Positions 1-7,906 of a stretch of 64,000 bases of DNA are shown piece after piece. The notes under the pieces were generated by a model. The model was not told where the DNA came from. It did not search any database and saw only the letters and a list, made by a program, of their open reading frames with translations. Position 1 is the first letter of the stretch. Each line of letters opens with the position of its first letter. Both the position numbers and the translations under genes were made by a program. This DNA comes from Nocardia transvalensis (lineage in GTDB: Bacteria; Actinomycetota; Actinomycetes; Mycobacteriales; Mycobacteriaceae), in contig NZ_JADLQQ010000002.1 in NCBI RefSeq assembly GCF_015477765.1, positions 186,001 through 250,000 of the forward strand, given 5' to 3'.

Positions 1-896
1 ATGGCGACCTGGGCGATGGTGTCCAGCTTCAGCAACGGCGCACGGCCGTCGAGTCCGGAAATGGCCGCGGCATACATCGAGGCCAGACCGGTGGCGCTGC
101 CGACGGCACCGCCGGAGGTCTGACCGAGGCGGCGCACCTTCGTGTCGTTCGGCAGGGCCATCACATCGGCGGGGGAGAACCCGCGGTAATTGAGGTTGTA
201 GGAGATACCGGCAAGGCTGTGCGGGTTGGGCGAGTCGGCGGCGAATGCGGCCTCCATTTCGGGGGTCGCCCGCCACGGCAGGATGCTCAGGTATCGGTGA
301 TCCTGTTCCTCCGGCAGGCCCAGGTACACGTCCAACTCGTACGGCGCACGGATGCGCTCCTCGAACAACTCCTGGATCGTGGCGCCGGTGATTCGGCGCA
401 CCACCTCGCCCACGATGGCATAGGTGACGAATCCGCCGTATCCGTGTCCGGTGCGGGGCGCGAAGTAAGGACGTTGTCCCACAATGCGTTCCGCGATGAC
501 CCGGTCGTCTGCCAATTCCGCGAGGCCGAAGCCTCCGTCGACGCCGATGATCCCCGCCCGGTGCACGAGCACGTCGCGCACCGTGATGTCCCCCTTGCCG
601 GCCGCGCCGAACTGGGGCCAGTAGTGGGCCACGGCGCGGTCGATGTCGAGGTCGCCGTCCTGAAGCAGCAGCGCCACCACCAGACCCGACGCACCCTTCG
701 TCGACGAATGCAGACCCGTCAGCGTCTGCGCGGTCACCTCCGCTCCGGCCCACAGATCGACCACCTTGCGTCCTGTGACGAAGGCGGCCAGCTGGGCACC
801 GGCTTCACCGTTCTCCTCGGCCACCACGGCCGCGAATTCCGCACGGACGGCATCGAATCCGTCCGCCACGGAGCCATGCACCTCGATACTGCTCAT
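1..896 (-). CDS. Beta-lactamase-fold serine hydrolase (C-terminus off the window)
   Basis: Serine hydrolase of the class C beta-lactamase/esterase group, like the mycobacterial LipL/LipE-type and EstB esterases; probably hydrolyses an ester. At least 298 residues are present and the gene runs off the left edge. Seen: an S-x-x-K nucleophile motif (SSTK, Ser64-Lys67) and, further on, a YGGF segment where the family has its Tyr motif, followed by GEVVRRITG typical of the fold. No signal peptide is evident, so it is probably cytoplasmic. The ATG at 896 gives the N-terminus MSSIEVHG. It is divergent from the alcohol dehydrogenase at 1164. Substrate cannot be predicted; a true beta-lactamase is unlikely. 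Confidence 0.85.
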   Translation of the reverse strand, partial: MSSIEVHGSVADGFDAVRAEFAAVVAEENGEAGAQLAAFVTGRKVVDLWAGAEVTAQTLTGLHSSTKGASGLVVALLLQDGDLDIDRAVAHYWPQFGAAGKGDITVRDVLVHRAGIIGVDGGFGLAELADDRVIAERIVGQRPYFAPRTGHGYGGFVTYAIVGEVVRRITGATIQELFEERIRAPYELDVYLGLPEEQDHRYLSILPWRATPEMEAAFAADSPNPHSLAGISYNLNYRGFSPADVMALPNDTKVRRLGQTSGGAVGSATGLASMYAAAISGLDGRAPLLKLDTIAQVA

Positions 897-974
897 GTCG
901 TTTTCCTTCCGGCCGAATCGGTGTTCCGATGCTCTGACGAACCGCGGAGCCGAAAGGTGACCGGAGCGCACGAA

Positions 975-1055
975 TCAGTAGATGACGGGCAGCAGCGCGA
1001 GCAGGACCGCGATGATGAGAAACTGTGATCCACCTCGAGCTCGAATGATGTTCAA
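975..1055 (-). CDS. Possible 26-residue membrane miniprotein
   Basis: A short reading frame in the divergent gap between the serine hydrolase and the alcohol dehydrogenase. From a TTG at 1055 it encodes a basic start (MNIIRARGG) and then one hydrophobic segment ending LLALLPVIY before the stop. This looks like a single transmembrane helix. There is no convincing ribosome binding site and the start codon is rare, so it may be chance. No function is assigned. Confidence 0.2.
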   Translation of the reverse strand: MNIIRARGGSQFLIIAVLLALLPVIY

Positions 1056-1163
1056 GTCTTGGGTTCACATGGCTGTTTGTGTCACAGGATCGGGCTCGAT
1101 TCGGGTTACTCTACGAATGCAGGTGGGCGGAGAAGGGTGGTGGGTGTGGCGGAGGGTGCGACG

Positions 1164-2165
1164 ATGACGGCCTGGTGGGTGATGCGGCCCGGGCCGATCG
1201 AGGGTGGGCCGATGGATCGGGCGCAGGTGCCGGTGCCCGAGCCGGGGGTGGGGGAGGTGCTGGTGCGGGTGCTGGCCTGTGGGGTGTGCCGGACGGACCT
1301 GCATGTGGCCGAGGGGGATCTGCCGGTGCATCGGCGTGGGGTGGTGCCCGGGCACGAGGTGGTCGGTGAGGTGGTTGCGCTGGGGAGCGGCGCCGGAACG
1401 GAATTCGCGGTCGGGGACCGGGTCGGTATCGCGTGGCTGCGGTACACGTGCGGTCGGTGCAAATACTGCCGTCGCGGTGCGGAGAACCTGTGCCCGAACT
1501 CTCGTTACACCGGATGGGACGCCGACGGCGGATACGCCGAATTCGCTACCGTGCCAGCCTATTACGCGCATCCGCTGCCGCCGGGCTACGACGATGTCGA
1601 ACTGGCGCCGCTGCTGTGTGCCGGGATCATCGGCTATCGCGCGCTGCAGCGAGCGGCCGTGCCGCCCGGTGGGCGGCTGGGCATCTACGGTTTCGGTGGC
1701 AGCGCGCACCTGGCCGCGCAGGTGGCCCTGGCCCGCGGTGCCGAGGTCCATGTGATGACCCGCGATCCGCAGGCCCGCGAACTGGCCCTGGAACTGGGCG
1801 CCGCCTCGGCGCAGGGGGCGGCCGATCCACCGCCGGTCGAACTGGACGCCGCAATCCTGTTCGCCCCCGTCGGCGATCTGGTGCTCCCGGCCTTGGCGGC
1901 CCTGGACCGCGGCGCCGTGCTGTCGATCGCCGGCATTCACCTCAGCGACATCCCGGCGCTGAACTATCAGCGACACCTGTTCCAGGAGCGGGAGATCCGC
2001 TCGGTCACCGCCAATACCCGCTCCGATGCCCGCGAATTCCTGGCGTTCGCCGCCGATCACCGCCTCGAGGTCACCGTGCATCCGTACTCGCTGGCCACCG
2101 CGGACCGGGCGCTGTCGGATCTCGCCCACGGAAAGTTTGCCGGTGCCGCGGTCCTCGTGCCCTGA
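1164..2165 (+). CDS. Zinc-dependent alcohol dehydrogenase (MDR superfamily)
   Basis: Medium-chain NAD(P)-dependent alcohol dehydrogenase, 333 residues, resembling the AdhA-type actinobacterial enzymes; oxidises an alcohol to an aldehyde or the reverse. Seen: the catalytic-zinc region [10 protein letters not shown] and a following GHE; the structural-zinc cluster [15 protein letters not shown] with four cysteines; and the nucleotide-binding stretch [15 protein letters not shown] chose the ATG at 1164 because GGAGGG lies seven bases upstream; an in-frame ATG at 1059 would add a tail that does not look like the family. The gene stands alone. A role in fatty alcohol metabolism with the acyl reductase at 10.5-12.5 kb is possible but only inferred. 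Confidence 0.9.
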   Translation: MTAWWVMRPGPIEGGPMDRAQVPVPEPGVGEVLVRVLACGVCRTDLHVAEGDLPVHRRGVVPGHEVVGEVVALGSGAGTEFAVGDRVGIAWLRYTCGRCKYCRRGAENLCPNSRYTGWDADGGYAEFATVPAYYAHPLPPGYDDVELAPLLCAGIIGYRALQRAAVPPGGRLGIYGFGGSAHLAAQVALARGAEVHVMTRDPQARELALELGAASAQGAADPPPVELDAAILFAPVGDLVLPALAALDRGAVLSIAGIHLSDIPALNYQRHLFQEREIRSVTANTRSDAREFLAFAADHRLEVTVHPYSLATADRALSDLAHGKFAGAAVLVP

Positions 2166-2279
2166 CACGCCGCGGACACGCCGAGTTTCGCACTCCTAGT
2201 TCGCGATTCGAGTCCTGTCCGCCGGGCCCTGCTGCTTTGCTGTGAAGAAAGCGCCGTGAGGTGATCCGGAGGCAGGACC

Positions 2280-3176
2280 ATGCATCGGGTAACACAGCAG
2301 CAACACATCCGTGCCGCTTGGCCGTGGGTGCTGGGGGCGCTGATCCTGGGGGCCGTGGTGGCGTTCGTGGTGTGGGTGGTGCGACCGCAGTCGTCCACCT
2401 GCCGGACCGTCTCGGCCACCGCGATACCCACCACGACCACCCTGGTGCCGAATTCCACCGCAGCACAGCAGATCCCAGCCGGAGAACGCCGTGACCCACC
2501 CGTCGACGGTCAGGCCCGCTACTACACGTTCAATCAGAACGTGTCCTGCTCGTTCCCGGAGCTGCCGATGGACGGCTACTACGTCGGCGTGCCGACCGAG
2601 GAATACGCGGGCGGCGCCGCCTGCGGGGCCCATGTCGATGTCGAGGGCCCGCTCGGCAGTGTGCGGGCCGTCGTCGTGGACCGCTGCCCGGGGTGCAAGC
2701 CGCACCAATACGACCTGAGCACCGCGGCCTTCACCCGCGTCGCCGATCGTCACAGCGGCGTCGCGTCGATCCGGCTGAGCCGGGTGCACGACCCTGTCCC
2801 GCCGCCCGAACTCGTCTACCGGGTGCAGGACGGCTCCTCGCCCGCATGGCTCGGCCTGGTGTTCGCCGATACCGGAAATCCGTTGAGCCGAGTGGAGATC
2901 CGTCCCGAATCGGGCGGCCGGGGCCACACCCTGATCCGGGGCATGGACAACTACTGGACGGTCTCCGGCGCGGGCCCGGGCCCGTTCGTCGCCCTGGTGA
3001 CCGACTCCGAAGGCCACCAGGTGCTGGTTCCGGGCATCACCGTCACCCCGGGTGAGGTGCGGCGGACCGGCTTCACCCTCTACGGTCAGCCCGCCCCGTC
3101 CGCTATACCGCTCACCACCGCGACCACATCCCCCGCCCCGGCGCCGACCAAGACGGTCATCGTCGACTGCACCTAG
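2280..3176 (+). CDS. Membrane-anchored expansin-like protein (EXLX type)
   Basis: Bacterial expansin-like protein, 298 residues. A short cytoplasmic N-terminus precedes one transmembrane helix (about 13-35), a Thr/Pro linker, a six-stranded double-psi barrel from about residue 78 (GQARYYTF) to 165, and a C-terminal CBM63-like beta-sandwich to about 270 with a Pro/Thr tail. The stretch VVDRCPGC followed by QYDLSTAAF matches the conserved aspartate region of the barrel. Family members loosen polysaccharide networks without hydrolysis. The target here may be cell-wall polysaccharide or plant cellulose. Start ATG 2280 has GGAGG upstream. Its stop shares a CTAG with the stop of the convergent MerR gene. 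Confidence 0.85.
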   Translation: MHRVTQQQHIRAAWPWVLGALILGAVVAFVVWVVRPQSSTCRTVSATAIPTTTTLVPNSTAAQQIPAGERRDPPVDGQARYYTFNQNVSCSFPELPMDGYYVGVPTEEYAGGAACGAHVDVEGPLGSVRAVVVDRCPGCKPHQYDLSTAAFTRVADRHSGVASIRLSRVHDPVPPPELVYRVQDGSSPAWLGLVFADTGNPLSRVEIRPESGGRGHTLIRGMDNYWTVSGAGPGPFVALVTDSEGHQVLVPGITVTPGEVRRTGFTLYGQPAPSAIPLTTATTSPAPAPTKTVIVDCT

Positions 3177-3913
3177 GCGACGGGCCGCCCGGTGGTGTAG
3201 TAGGTGTCGAGGTAGGTGTGCACCGCGGCCGTGCCGCGCAGCCGCTGCAGGCTGCGGGCGTGCACCTGCTGGTCGCGGCGAGCCAGTTCGGCGCGGGCGC
3301 TGTCGATACTGCCGGTGGTCCGCAGATGCTCGATCGCGGCGGTGATGACCGGAAAGGGGAAGCCGCCGCGCCGGAGCACCGCAATCAGGTGAGCGACGCG
3401 CTGCTCGGCGGGGTCGAAGACCCGGTAGCCGGTGGCCGGATCCCGACCGGGCCGCAGCAGCCCGCGTTGTTCCCACAGCCGCAGCACAGGGGCGTGCACG
3501 CCCACCGTCGCCGCGACCCGGCCGATGCGGGCCGTTCGGCGTGGCGCCGGTCCGGGATCGTTGGCTGCGGCGGCGAATGCCGCGACGGCGGTGGCTATCA
3601 GCGCGCGTTCGCGGGCGAGTTCGGCATGGCTTTCATCGATGGCCGCCAGCGCCTTCGGAATATCGCCGTCGTGCACGGCACCGAGGACCAGCCGCGTGCA
3701 CCCCCAGCCGTGCCCGGCCGCGAAAGCCCGCGCGGTCCGCAGCGCATCGGCGTGATGATCGGTGAATTCCCGATACCCGTTGGCGGCGCGCGGCGCCTCG
3801 GGCAGCACACCCGTATCGGCGTAGTTGCGGATCTGCTGTTCGGACACTCCGGCGAGCCGCGCCAGCTCGACGACCCGCCATCGGCGTTCCGCGCCTGTGT
3901 GACGATCGGTCAT
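3173..3913 (-). CDS. MerR-family regulator with two MerR HTH domains
   Basis: Transcriptional regulator of 246 residues with two MerR-like winged-helix domains in tandem. The first is at about 12-80 (RVVELARLAGVSEQQIRNY, then GYREFTDH) and the second at about 128-195 (IGRVAATVGVHAPVLRLWE, then GYRVFDPAE). Between them is a helical linker. No cysteine-rich metal site is visible, so the ligand is unlikely to be a metal. The architecture is common in actinobacteria. It is divergent from the DUF6194 gene at 4060, with a dyad in the gap, and may control itself and that neighbour. Confidence 0.9.
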   Translation of the reverse strand: MTDRHTGAERRWRVVELARLAGVSEQQIRNYADTGVLPEAPRAANGYREFTDHHADALRTARAFAAGHGWGCTRLVLGAVHDGDIPKALAAIDESHAELARERALIATAVAAFAAAANDPGPAPRRTARIGRVAATVGVHAPVLRLWEQRGLLRPGRDPATGYRVFDPAEQRVAHLIAVLRRGGFPFPVITAAIEHLRTTGSIDSARAELARRDQQVHARSLQRLRGTAAVHTYLDTYYTTGRPVA

Positions 3914-3926
3914 GCTCTCACTCTAG

Positions 3927-3985
3927 CTACAACTCCCACTTGAGGGTTTTTCACCGATTTCCGGGAATTTAATGGACGTAACGTC
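3927..3985. promoter_or_regulatory. Candidate operator region between MerR and DUF6194 genes
   Basis: The 146-base divergent gap holds an imperfect dyad at 3927-3944 (CTACAA ... CTTGAG), which on the minus strand reads like the CTCAAG-type boxes of MerR promoters just before the regulator's ATG. It also holds a perfect 11-base palindrome GACGTAACGTC at 3975-3985. Their use as operators is inferred from position. Confidence 0.35.
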
Positions 3986-4059
3986 GAGAAAGTCCCAACC
4001 AGCAGTTCAATGAGACACTTGAATGGCGAGTTCATTCGAAAGTGGTGAGAAAGGTTGGT

Positions 4060-4536
4060 ATGAACGCCGACGAGATGAAGCGTTATCTTCTCGACCGGTT
4101 CGAGGGAATCGAGGTGGCCGAGAACCTCGGTGACAGTTTCTTCATCTACGACCCCGACGGCAATCTGCCGCCCCAGCGTCAGATGCCGTTCGTGACCATC
4201 GTGACAGGGGACAACTACGACCAGGTCTCCGCATTGTCCGAGCCGGACACCTATCGGCTGAACATCGGATTGCCGAAGGACCGCTACACCGCCCTGTTCG
4301 GAGCCGTTCCCCGTGGCCGCGACGAACACGGCGTCTTCGACACCGGATACGACTATGCAGCCCGCGATCGGCTGATGCCCCACCCGATCTACGCCGCTCA
4401 GTACTGGGTATGCGTGGTGAACCCGGGTCCCGAGACCCTCGACACCGTCCTGCCCATGCTGACCGAGTCGTACGAATTCGCGGTCCGCAAACACACCAAC
4501 TGGCAGGTGCGCCACCGGCCGGCCCCGCTGTCCTGA
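4060..4536 (+). CDS. DUF6194-like protein
   Basis: A 158-residue soluble protein recognised as the DUF6194 type found widely in actinobacteria, biochemical role unknown. The N-terminus MNADEMKRYL, the central FVTIVTGDNYDQ and the C-terminal HPIYAAQYWVCVVNP are the recognisable parts; Trp, Tyr and His are frequent near the end. The fold may resemble the MmcQ/YjbR or phosphoribosyl-like small proteins, which is only a guess. Start ATG 4060 is preferred over the upstream GTG because an AAAGG-type ribosome site lies just upstream. It is divergent from the double-MerR regulator. Confidence 0.7.
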   Translation: MNADEMKRYLLDRFEGIEVAENLGDSFFIYDPDGNLPPQRQMPFVTIVTGDNYDQVSALSEPDTYRLNIGLPKDRYTALFGAVPRGRDEHGVFDTGYDYAARDRLMPHPIYAAQYWVCVVNPGPETLDTVLPMLTESYEFAVRKHTNWQVRHRPAPLS

Positions 4537-4570
4537 CGCCGCCCGGGTCCGGGGCTGTGGCATCATCGAT

Positions 4571-4584
4571 TGAAACGTGTTCTA
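4571..4584. promoter_or_regulatory. KstR-type operator upstream of the alpha/beta hydrolase
   Basis: TGAAACGTGTTCTA matches the published KstR consensus TNNAACNNGTTNNA at every fixed position. It lies 38 bases before the ATG of the hydrolase at 4622, a normal place for a repressor site. KstR controls sterol catabolism genes in mycobacteria and rhodococci. Binding here is inferred. Confidence 0.6.
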
Positions 4585-4621
4585 ATTCCGCCGTGTGCGG
4601 ACGGCATGCGGGAGACATTCG

Positions 4622-5542
4622 ATGACGAATCCGAACCCGGCCCCGGACCCGGCCGGGCCCCGGCGACGGCCCGGACGTCGCCTCGGCCAACGGATCTCGC
4701 GGTTGACCGAGGTGCCCTCGGGCACGATCGTGGAGCTGCCCGGCCGCGGGCGCACCTATCTGGTGGACATCCCGGGCCCGGCGGGGGCGCCGACGGTCGT
4801 CCTGCTGCACGGCGTGGTCACCACCGCCATGCTGAACTGGTTCCCGGCCCTGGCAGAGCTGTCGGAGCACTATCGGGTGGTGCTCTACGATCAGCGGTGG
4901 CACGGCCACGGAATCCGTTCGGAGCGGTTCGTTCTCGACGATCTCGCCGACGACGTGATCGCCGTCGCGGACCTGCTCGGCCTCGAGAGACCGATCCTGG
5001 CCGGATATTCCATGGGCGGCATCGTCGCCCAGCTCGCCGCGCACCGCCACCCCGGTCGCATCGGCGGACTGGTCCTGTGCGCCACCACCTATCGCTTCCA
5101 GGAGAAGTGGCGCGAGCGCGCCTTCCACCGCACGATGGGCGTGCTGGCCAAGGGGATGACGGAATTGGCGACCCGGCGGGTGGCGCTCGCGGCCCGGCGG
5201 CTACCGGAACTGCCGCAGGCATCCTGGGAAACCGGCCGGATGGACCGGTGGGCGCTGGGTGAATTGCGCACCGCCAACGGATGGGCGATGGCGCAGGCCA
5301 TTGCCGAGATCGGGCGGTTCGATTCCTCGGAGTGGCTGTCGAGCCTGAAAGTGCCGGTGTCGGTGGTCATCACGGCCCACGATCGGGCGTTACCGGTCTA
5401 CCGGCAGCTGGAGATGGCGAAGATGATCGACGGAGCGGAGATCTTCCTGGCCTCGGCCGGGCATGCGGCCTGCGTACTCGAGGCGGACGCCTTTGTCCCT
5501 GTGCTCCTCGAGGCCTGTGCGGCGGTGGCTGCCCGGCGGTAG
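4622..5542 (+). CDS. Alpha/beta hydrolase
   Basis: Alpha/beta-fold hydrolase, 306 residues, probably an esterase or lipase-like enzyme of lipid metabolism. Seen: the oxyanion-hole loop LLHGVVTT, the strand-4 motif YDQRWHGHG, and the nucleophile elbow GYSMGG with Ser near residue 132. The C-terminal SAGHAACV contains the likely catalytic His. The N-terminus is rich in Pro/Arg and has no signal peptide. Start ATG 4622 has GGGAG upstream. A KstR-type box lies in its promoter, and it converges on the wax ester synthase gene with 3 bases between stops. Its substrate may be an acyl ester (inferred). Confidence 0.85.
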   Translation: MTNPNPAPDPAGPRRRPGRRLGQRISRLTEVPSGTIVELPGRGRTYLVDIPGPAGAPTVVLLHGVVTTAMLNWFPALAELSEHYRVVLYDQRWHGHGIRSERFVLDDLADDVIAVADLLGLERPILAGYSMGGIVAQLAAHRHPGRIGGLVLCATTYRFQEKWRERAFHRTMGVLAKGMTELATRRVALAARRLPELPQASWETGRMDRWALGELRTANGWAMAQAIAEIGRFDSSEWLSSLKVPVSVVITAHDRALPVYRQLEMAKMIDGAEIFLASAGHAACVLEADAFVPVLLEACAAVAARR

Positions 5543-5545
5543 CGG

Positions 5546-6946
5546 TCAGTCCGTGTCGCGGGCCGCTTTCAGCAGTTCGGTGATGGCGTCGTGCACGGCG
5601 TCGGCCATCGTCTCGAGGTCGGGCACGAGCTCACGGCAGGCGATGAAGCCGAAGTCCAGATGCCCGCCGGAGGACAGCACGGTGACATTGAGGCCCGCGC
5701 CGTGGAACACCGGGCCGAACGGATACATCGAGTCGATGCGATAACCCAGGAAATACAGGGGTGCCTGCGGGCCGGGCACGTTGGACACCACCAGGTTGTG
5801 CACCACCGGATGCCGTTCGGCCAGGCGGAAATTGGAGTAGACCCGCGCGGCCAGCTGGAAGGTGTTCGGCGGCGCGTACTTCGCCCAGTCCTGCAGGAAG
5901 TCCGCGCCGATCAGGTCGTGCTCGGCCTTGGCGCCGCGATTGGCCTCGGCGATCAGCCGCAACCGTTCGACCGGATCGGCCACGTCGGTGTAGAGCCGAC
6001 AGAACAGCGTCGACACCTTGTTGATGCCCTGCTCGTGGCGCGAGGTGCCGTGTGTCGACACCGGCACCGACGCGAACAGCGAGGTGTCGGGCAGCTCACC
6101 GCAGGCCTGCAGGTAGTCGCGCAGCGCACCGGCCACGACGGCGAGCACCACGTCGTTCACCTTCACCCCGAATGCGGACTTGATGTCCTTGATCTCGGCC
6201 AGGCTCGCCTTGGTGAACGCGACCGAGCGGTGCGGGCTGATGGTGCGGTTGAACGGCGTGCGCGGCGCGGTGAACGGAGTCGCCATGCCCTTCTTGTCGC
6301 TTCGCCGCCGCTCCACGAAACCGCCCAGCATGCCGAGGGTTTTCGGCACCATGCCGAACGCGCCGAGCTTGGCCGGGAACCGGAGCAGGCCTTCCGCGGC
6401 GAGCTTCAGGTCGTTGGGCTCGGATTCGGTGATCCGGCGGTCCTCGTCGGGTTCGGCATAGCGCACACCCGGCTCCAGATCGCACAGGTGCATCATCATA
6501 TTGGTGCCGGTGATGCCGTCCACGATCGCGTGGTGATACTTCGAGATCACCGCCACCTTGCCGCCCTCGAGTCCCTCGGCCACCCACAGCTGCCACAGCG
6601 GCCGGCTGCGGTCCAAGGGGCGACCCGCGATGTCGGCGACCAATTCGGCCAGCTCACGCCGTCCCGCGGGTGAGGGAATTCCGATGCGCCGCACGTGATA
6701 GTCGAGGTCGAAGTTCGCATCCTCGACCCAGACCGGGTGATCGAGGTCGAACGGCACCCGGTGGATGTGGCGGCGCATCGACGGCACCAGGTGCAGACGC
6801 CGGCCGAGTTCCTCCTTCAGCGCGGCGAATTCGTAGTCCATGCCGTCGGCGACGGGATCGAGAATGATCAGCGCGCACACGTGCAGGAGTTGAGTGTCGG
6901 TCTCCAAGTACAGAAAGCTGGCGTCCAGCCCGGTCATACGTTCCAT
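5546..6946 (-). CDS. Wax ester synthase/diacylglycerol acyltransferase (WS/DGAT)
   Basis: Bifunctional WS/DGAT, 466 residues, the expected family length. It esterifies an acyl-CoA with a fatty alcohol or diacylglycerol to make storage lipid at the membrane. Seen: N-terminal MTGLDASFLYLET; the active-site HHxxxDG as HHAIVDG near residue 137; and the conserved C-terminal PGPQAPLYFLG. The KstR-like box at 6960 sits 14 bases before the ATG, so transcription probably responds to a sterol-type signal. The fatty acyl reductase at 10.5-12.5 kb could supply the alcohol substrate, giving a wax-ester route within 7 kb (inferred). Confidence 0.93.
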   Translation of the reverse strand: MERMTGLDASFLYLETDTQLLHVCALIILDPVADGMDYEFAALKEELGRRLHLVPSMRRHIHRVPFDLDHPVWVEDANFDLDYHVRRIGIPSPAGRRELAELVADIAGRPLDRSRPLWQLWVAEGLEGGKVAVISKYHHAIVDGITGTNMMMHLCDLEPGVRYAEPDEDRRITESEPNDLKLAAEGLLRFPAKLGAFGMVPKTLGMLGGFVERRRSDKKGMATPFTAPRTPFNRTISPHRSVAFTKASLAEIKDIKSAFGVKVNDVVLAVVAGALRDYLQACGELPDTSLFASVPVSTHGTSRHEQGINKVSTLFCRLYTDVADPVERLRLIAEANRGAKAEHDLIGADFLQDWAKYAPPNTFQLAARVYSNFRLAERHPVVHNLVVSNVPGPQAPLYFLGYRIDSMYPFGPVFHGAGLNVTVLSSGGHLDFGFIACRELVPDLETMADAVHDAITELLKAARDTD

Positions 6947-6959
6947 GCCTACAGCCTAT

Positions 6960-6973
6960 GAGAACGTGTTCTA
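6960..6973. promoter_or_regulatory. KstR-like box upstream of WS/DGAT
   Basis: GAGAACGTGTTCTA matches TNNAACNNGTTNNA except for the first base. The core AGAACGTGTTCT is a perfect palindrome. It lies directly upstream of the WS/DGAT start at 6946 and 238 bases before the cutinase, so the WS/DGAT is the likely target. Confidence 0.5.
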
Positions 6974-7210
6974 GTTTGCTCGTCGAACCGGCGGGAGGTC
7001 GGTCACAGACCCGCCGGTCCTACGGCGGGGAATTGCTGTGGGGTAACCACTTTCAGGCGGATACGGTTGCGACGCGATTGGGTATCCCTCCGGCAGACTT
7101 CGTTGTCGCCCATCGGCCCGGACCGTACCGTGGGTCACAGAGGGCCGGGACAATAGTCTTTGACAAAAGTCACGCGGGCCTGCTCACAACGGCGTGAGAA
7201 GGTGAGAACA

Positions 7211-7864
7211 ATGGGCGACCGAAAGGTGCTGCTGCCCGAAAAGTGGCGTACCGCTTGGGTATTCGGTTCCGTGCTCCTGCTGGCGGGCGTGCTGTATCCG
7301 GCCCAACCCGCACGGGCACAGGGATGTGCCGCGGTGGATGTGGTGGTGGCCAGGGGAACTCAGGAGCCCGGATATCTCGGCAGCGAGGTGGGCGATCCCC
7401 TCTTCGCGATGCTGCGGGACCGGTTGCCGATGAGCGCGAGCGCGTATCGGGTGAACTACCCGGCCGATCTGACGAATGCCTACTCGATGGGGATGGGCAG
7501 CGCGGATCTCGTTGCGCACGTGGCCGGTCGGGCCGCGGCGTGCCCGGGGCAGCGGTTCGTCCTGGTCGGGTATTCGCAGGGCGCCGCGGTGGTGCACACC
7601 GCGCTGGGCACCGGCGCCACCGAGGGGGTTCCGGGCGCGGTCCGGATGGACGGCGATCTCGCCGCGCGGGTGGCCGTGGTGCTGCTGTTCGGTGATCCGC
7701 TGCGGCTGATCGGCTGGACCGTGCCGGACGCCTACCTGTGGCGCACGGGAAACTACTGCACGCCGGGCGATCCGGTGTGCGCGGGCGGCACGAACCCGGC
7801 CTCTCACGTCGCCTACGGTGACAGCTTCGTCGGCGCCGCCAACTTCGCCGCCGACCACCTCTAG
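7211..7864 (+). CDS. Secreted cutinase-family serine esterase
   Basis: Cutinase-like secreted esterase, 217 residues. An N-terminal signal peptide (hydrophobic core VFGSVLLLAGVLY, cleavage near ARA-QG) is followed by a mature domain beginning with a cysteine (GCAAVDVVVARGTQEPG). The nucleophile elbow is GYSQGA; the Asp/His pair is expected in GDPVCAGG and the following SHVAYGD. Four cysteines fit the family's disulphides. Mycobacterial relatives (Culp proteins) act as esterases or phospholipases at the cell surface. Start ATG 7211 is set by a GAAGGTGAG ribosome site. It converges with the nucleotidase gene, with a palindromic element between them. Confidence 0.92.
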   Translation: MGDRKVLLPEKWRTAWVFGSVLLLAGVLYPAQPARAQGCAAVDVVVARGTQEPGYLGSEVGDPLFAMLRDRLPMSASAYRVNYPADLTNAYSMGMGSADLVAHVAGRAAACPGQRFVLVGYSQGAAVVHTALGTGATEGVPGAVRMDGDLAARVAVVLLFGDPLRLIGWTVPDAYLWRTGNYCTPGDPVCAGGTNPASHVAYGDSFVGAANFAADHL

Positions 7865-7879
7865 GCCCGCTGTAATCCT

Positions 7880-7906
7880 GGTCCCGGCAGGGTTGCGGCC
7901 GGGACC
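7880..7906. terminator. Palindromic element between convergent genes, likely bidirectional terminator
   Basis: Perfect 9-base arms GGTCCCGGC and GCCGGGACC flank a 9-base loop, in the 42-base gap between the cutinase stop and the nucleotidase stop. No T-run follows. The same palindrome family recurs at 10421, 56862 and 63089. Confidence 0.6.

Noticed and set aside
2203..2232. tRNA-like 3' segment (TTCGAGTCC context)
   Set aside because: The T-loop resembles a tRNA, but the stem does not pair and no acceptor, D or anticodon arm is found upstream.
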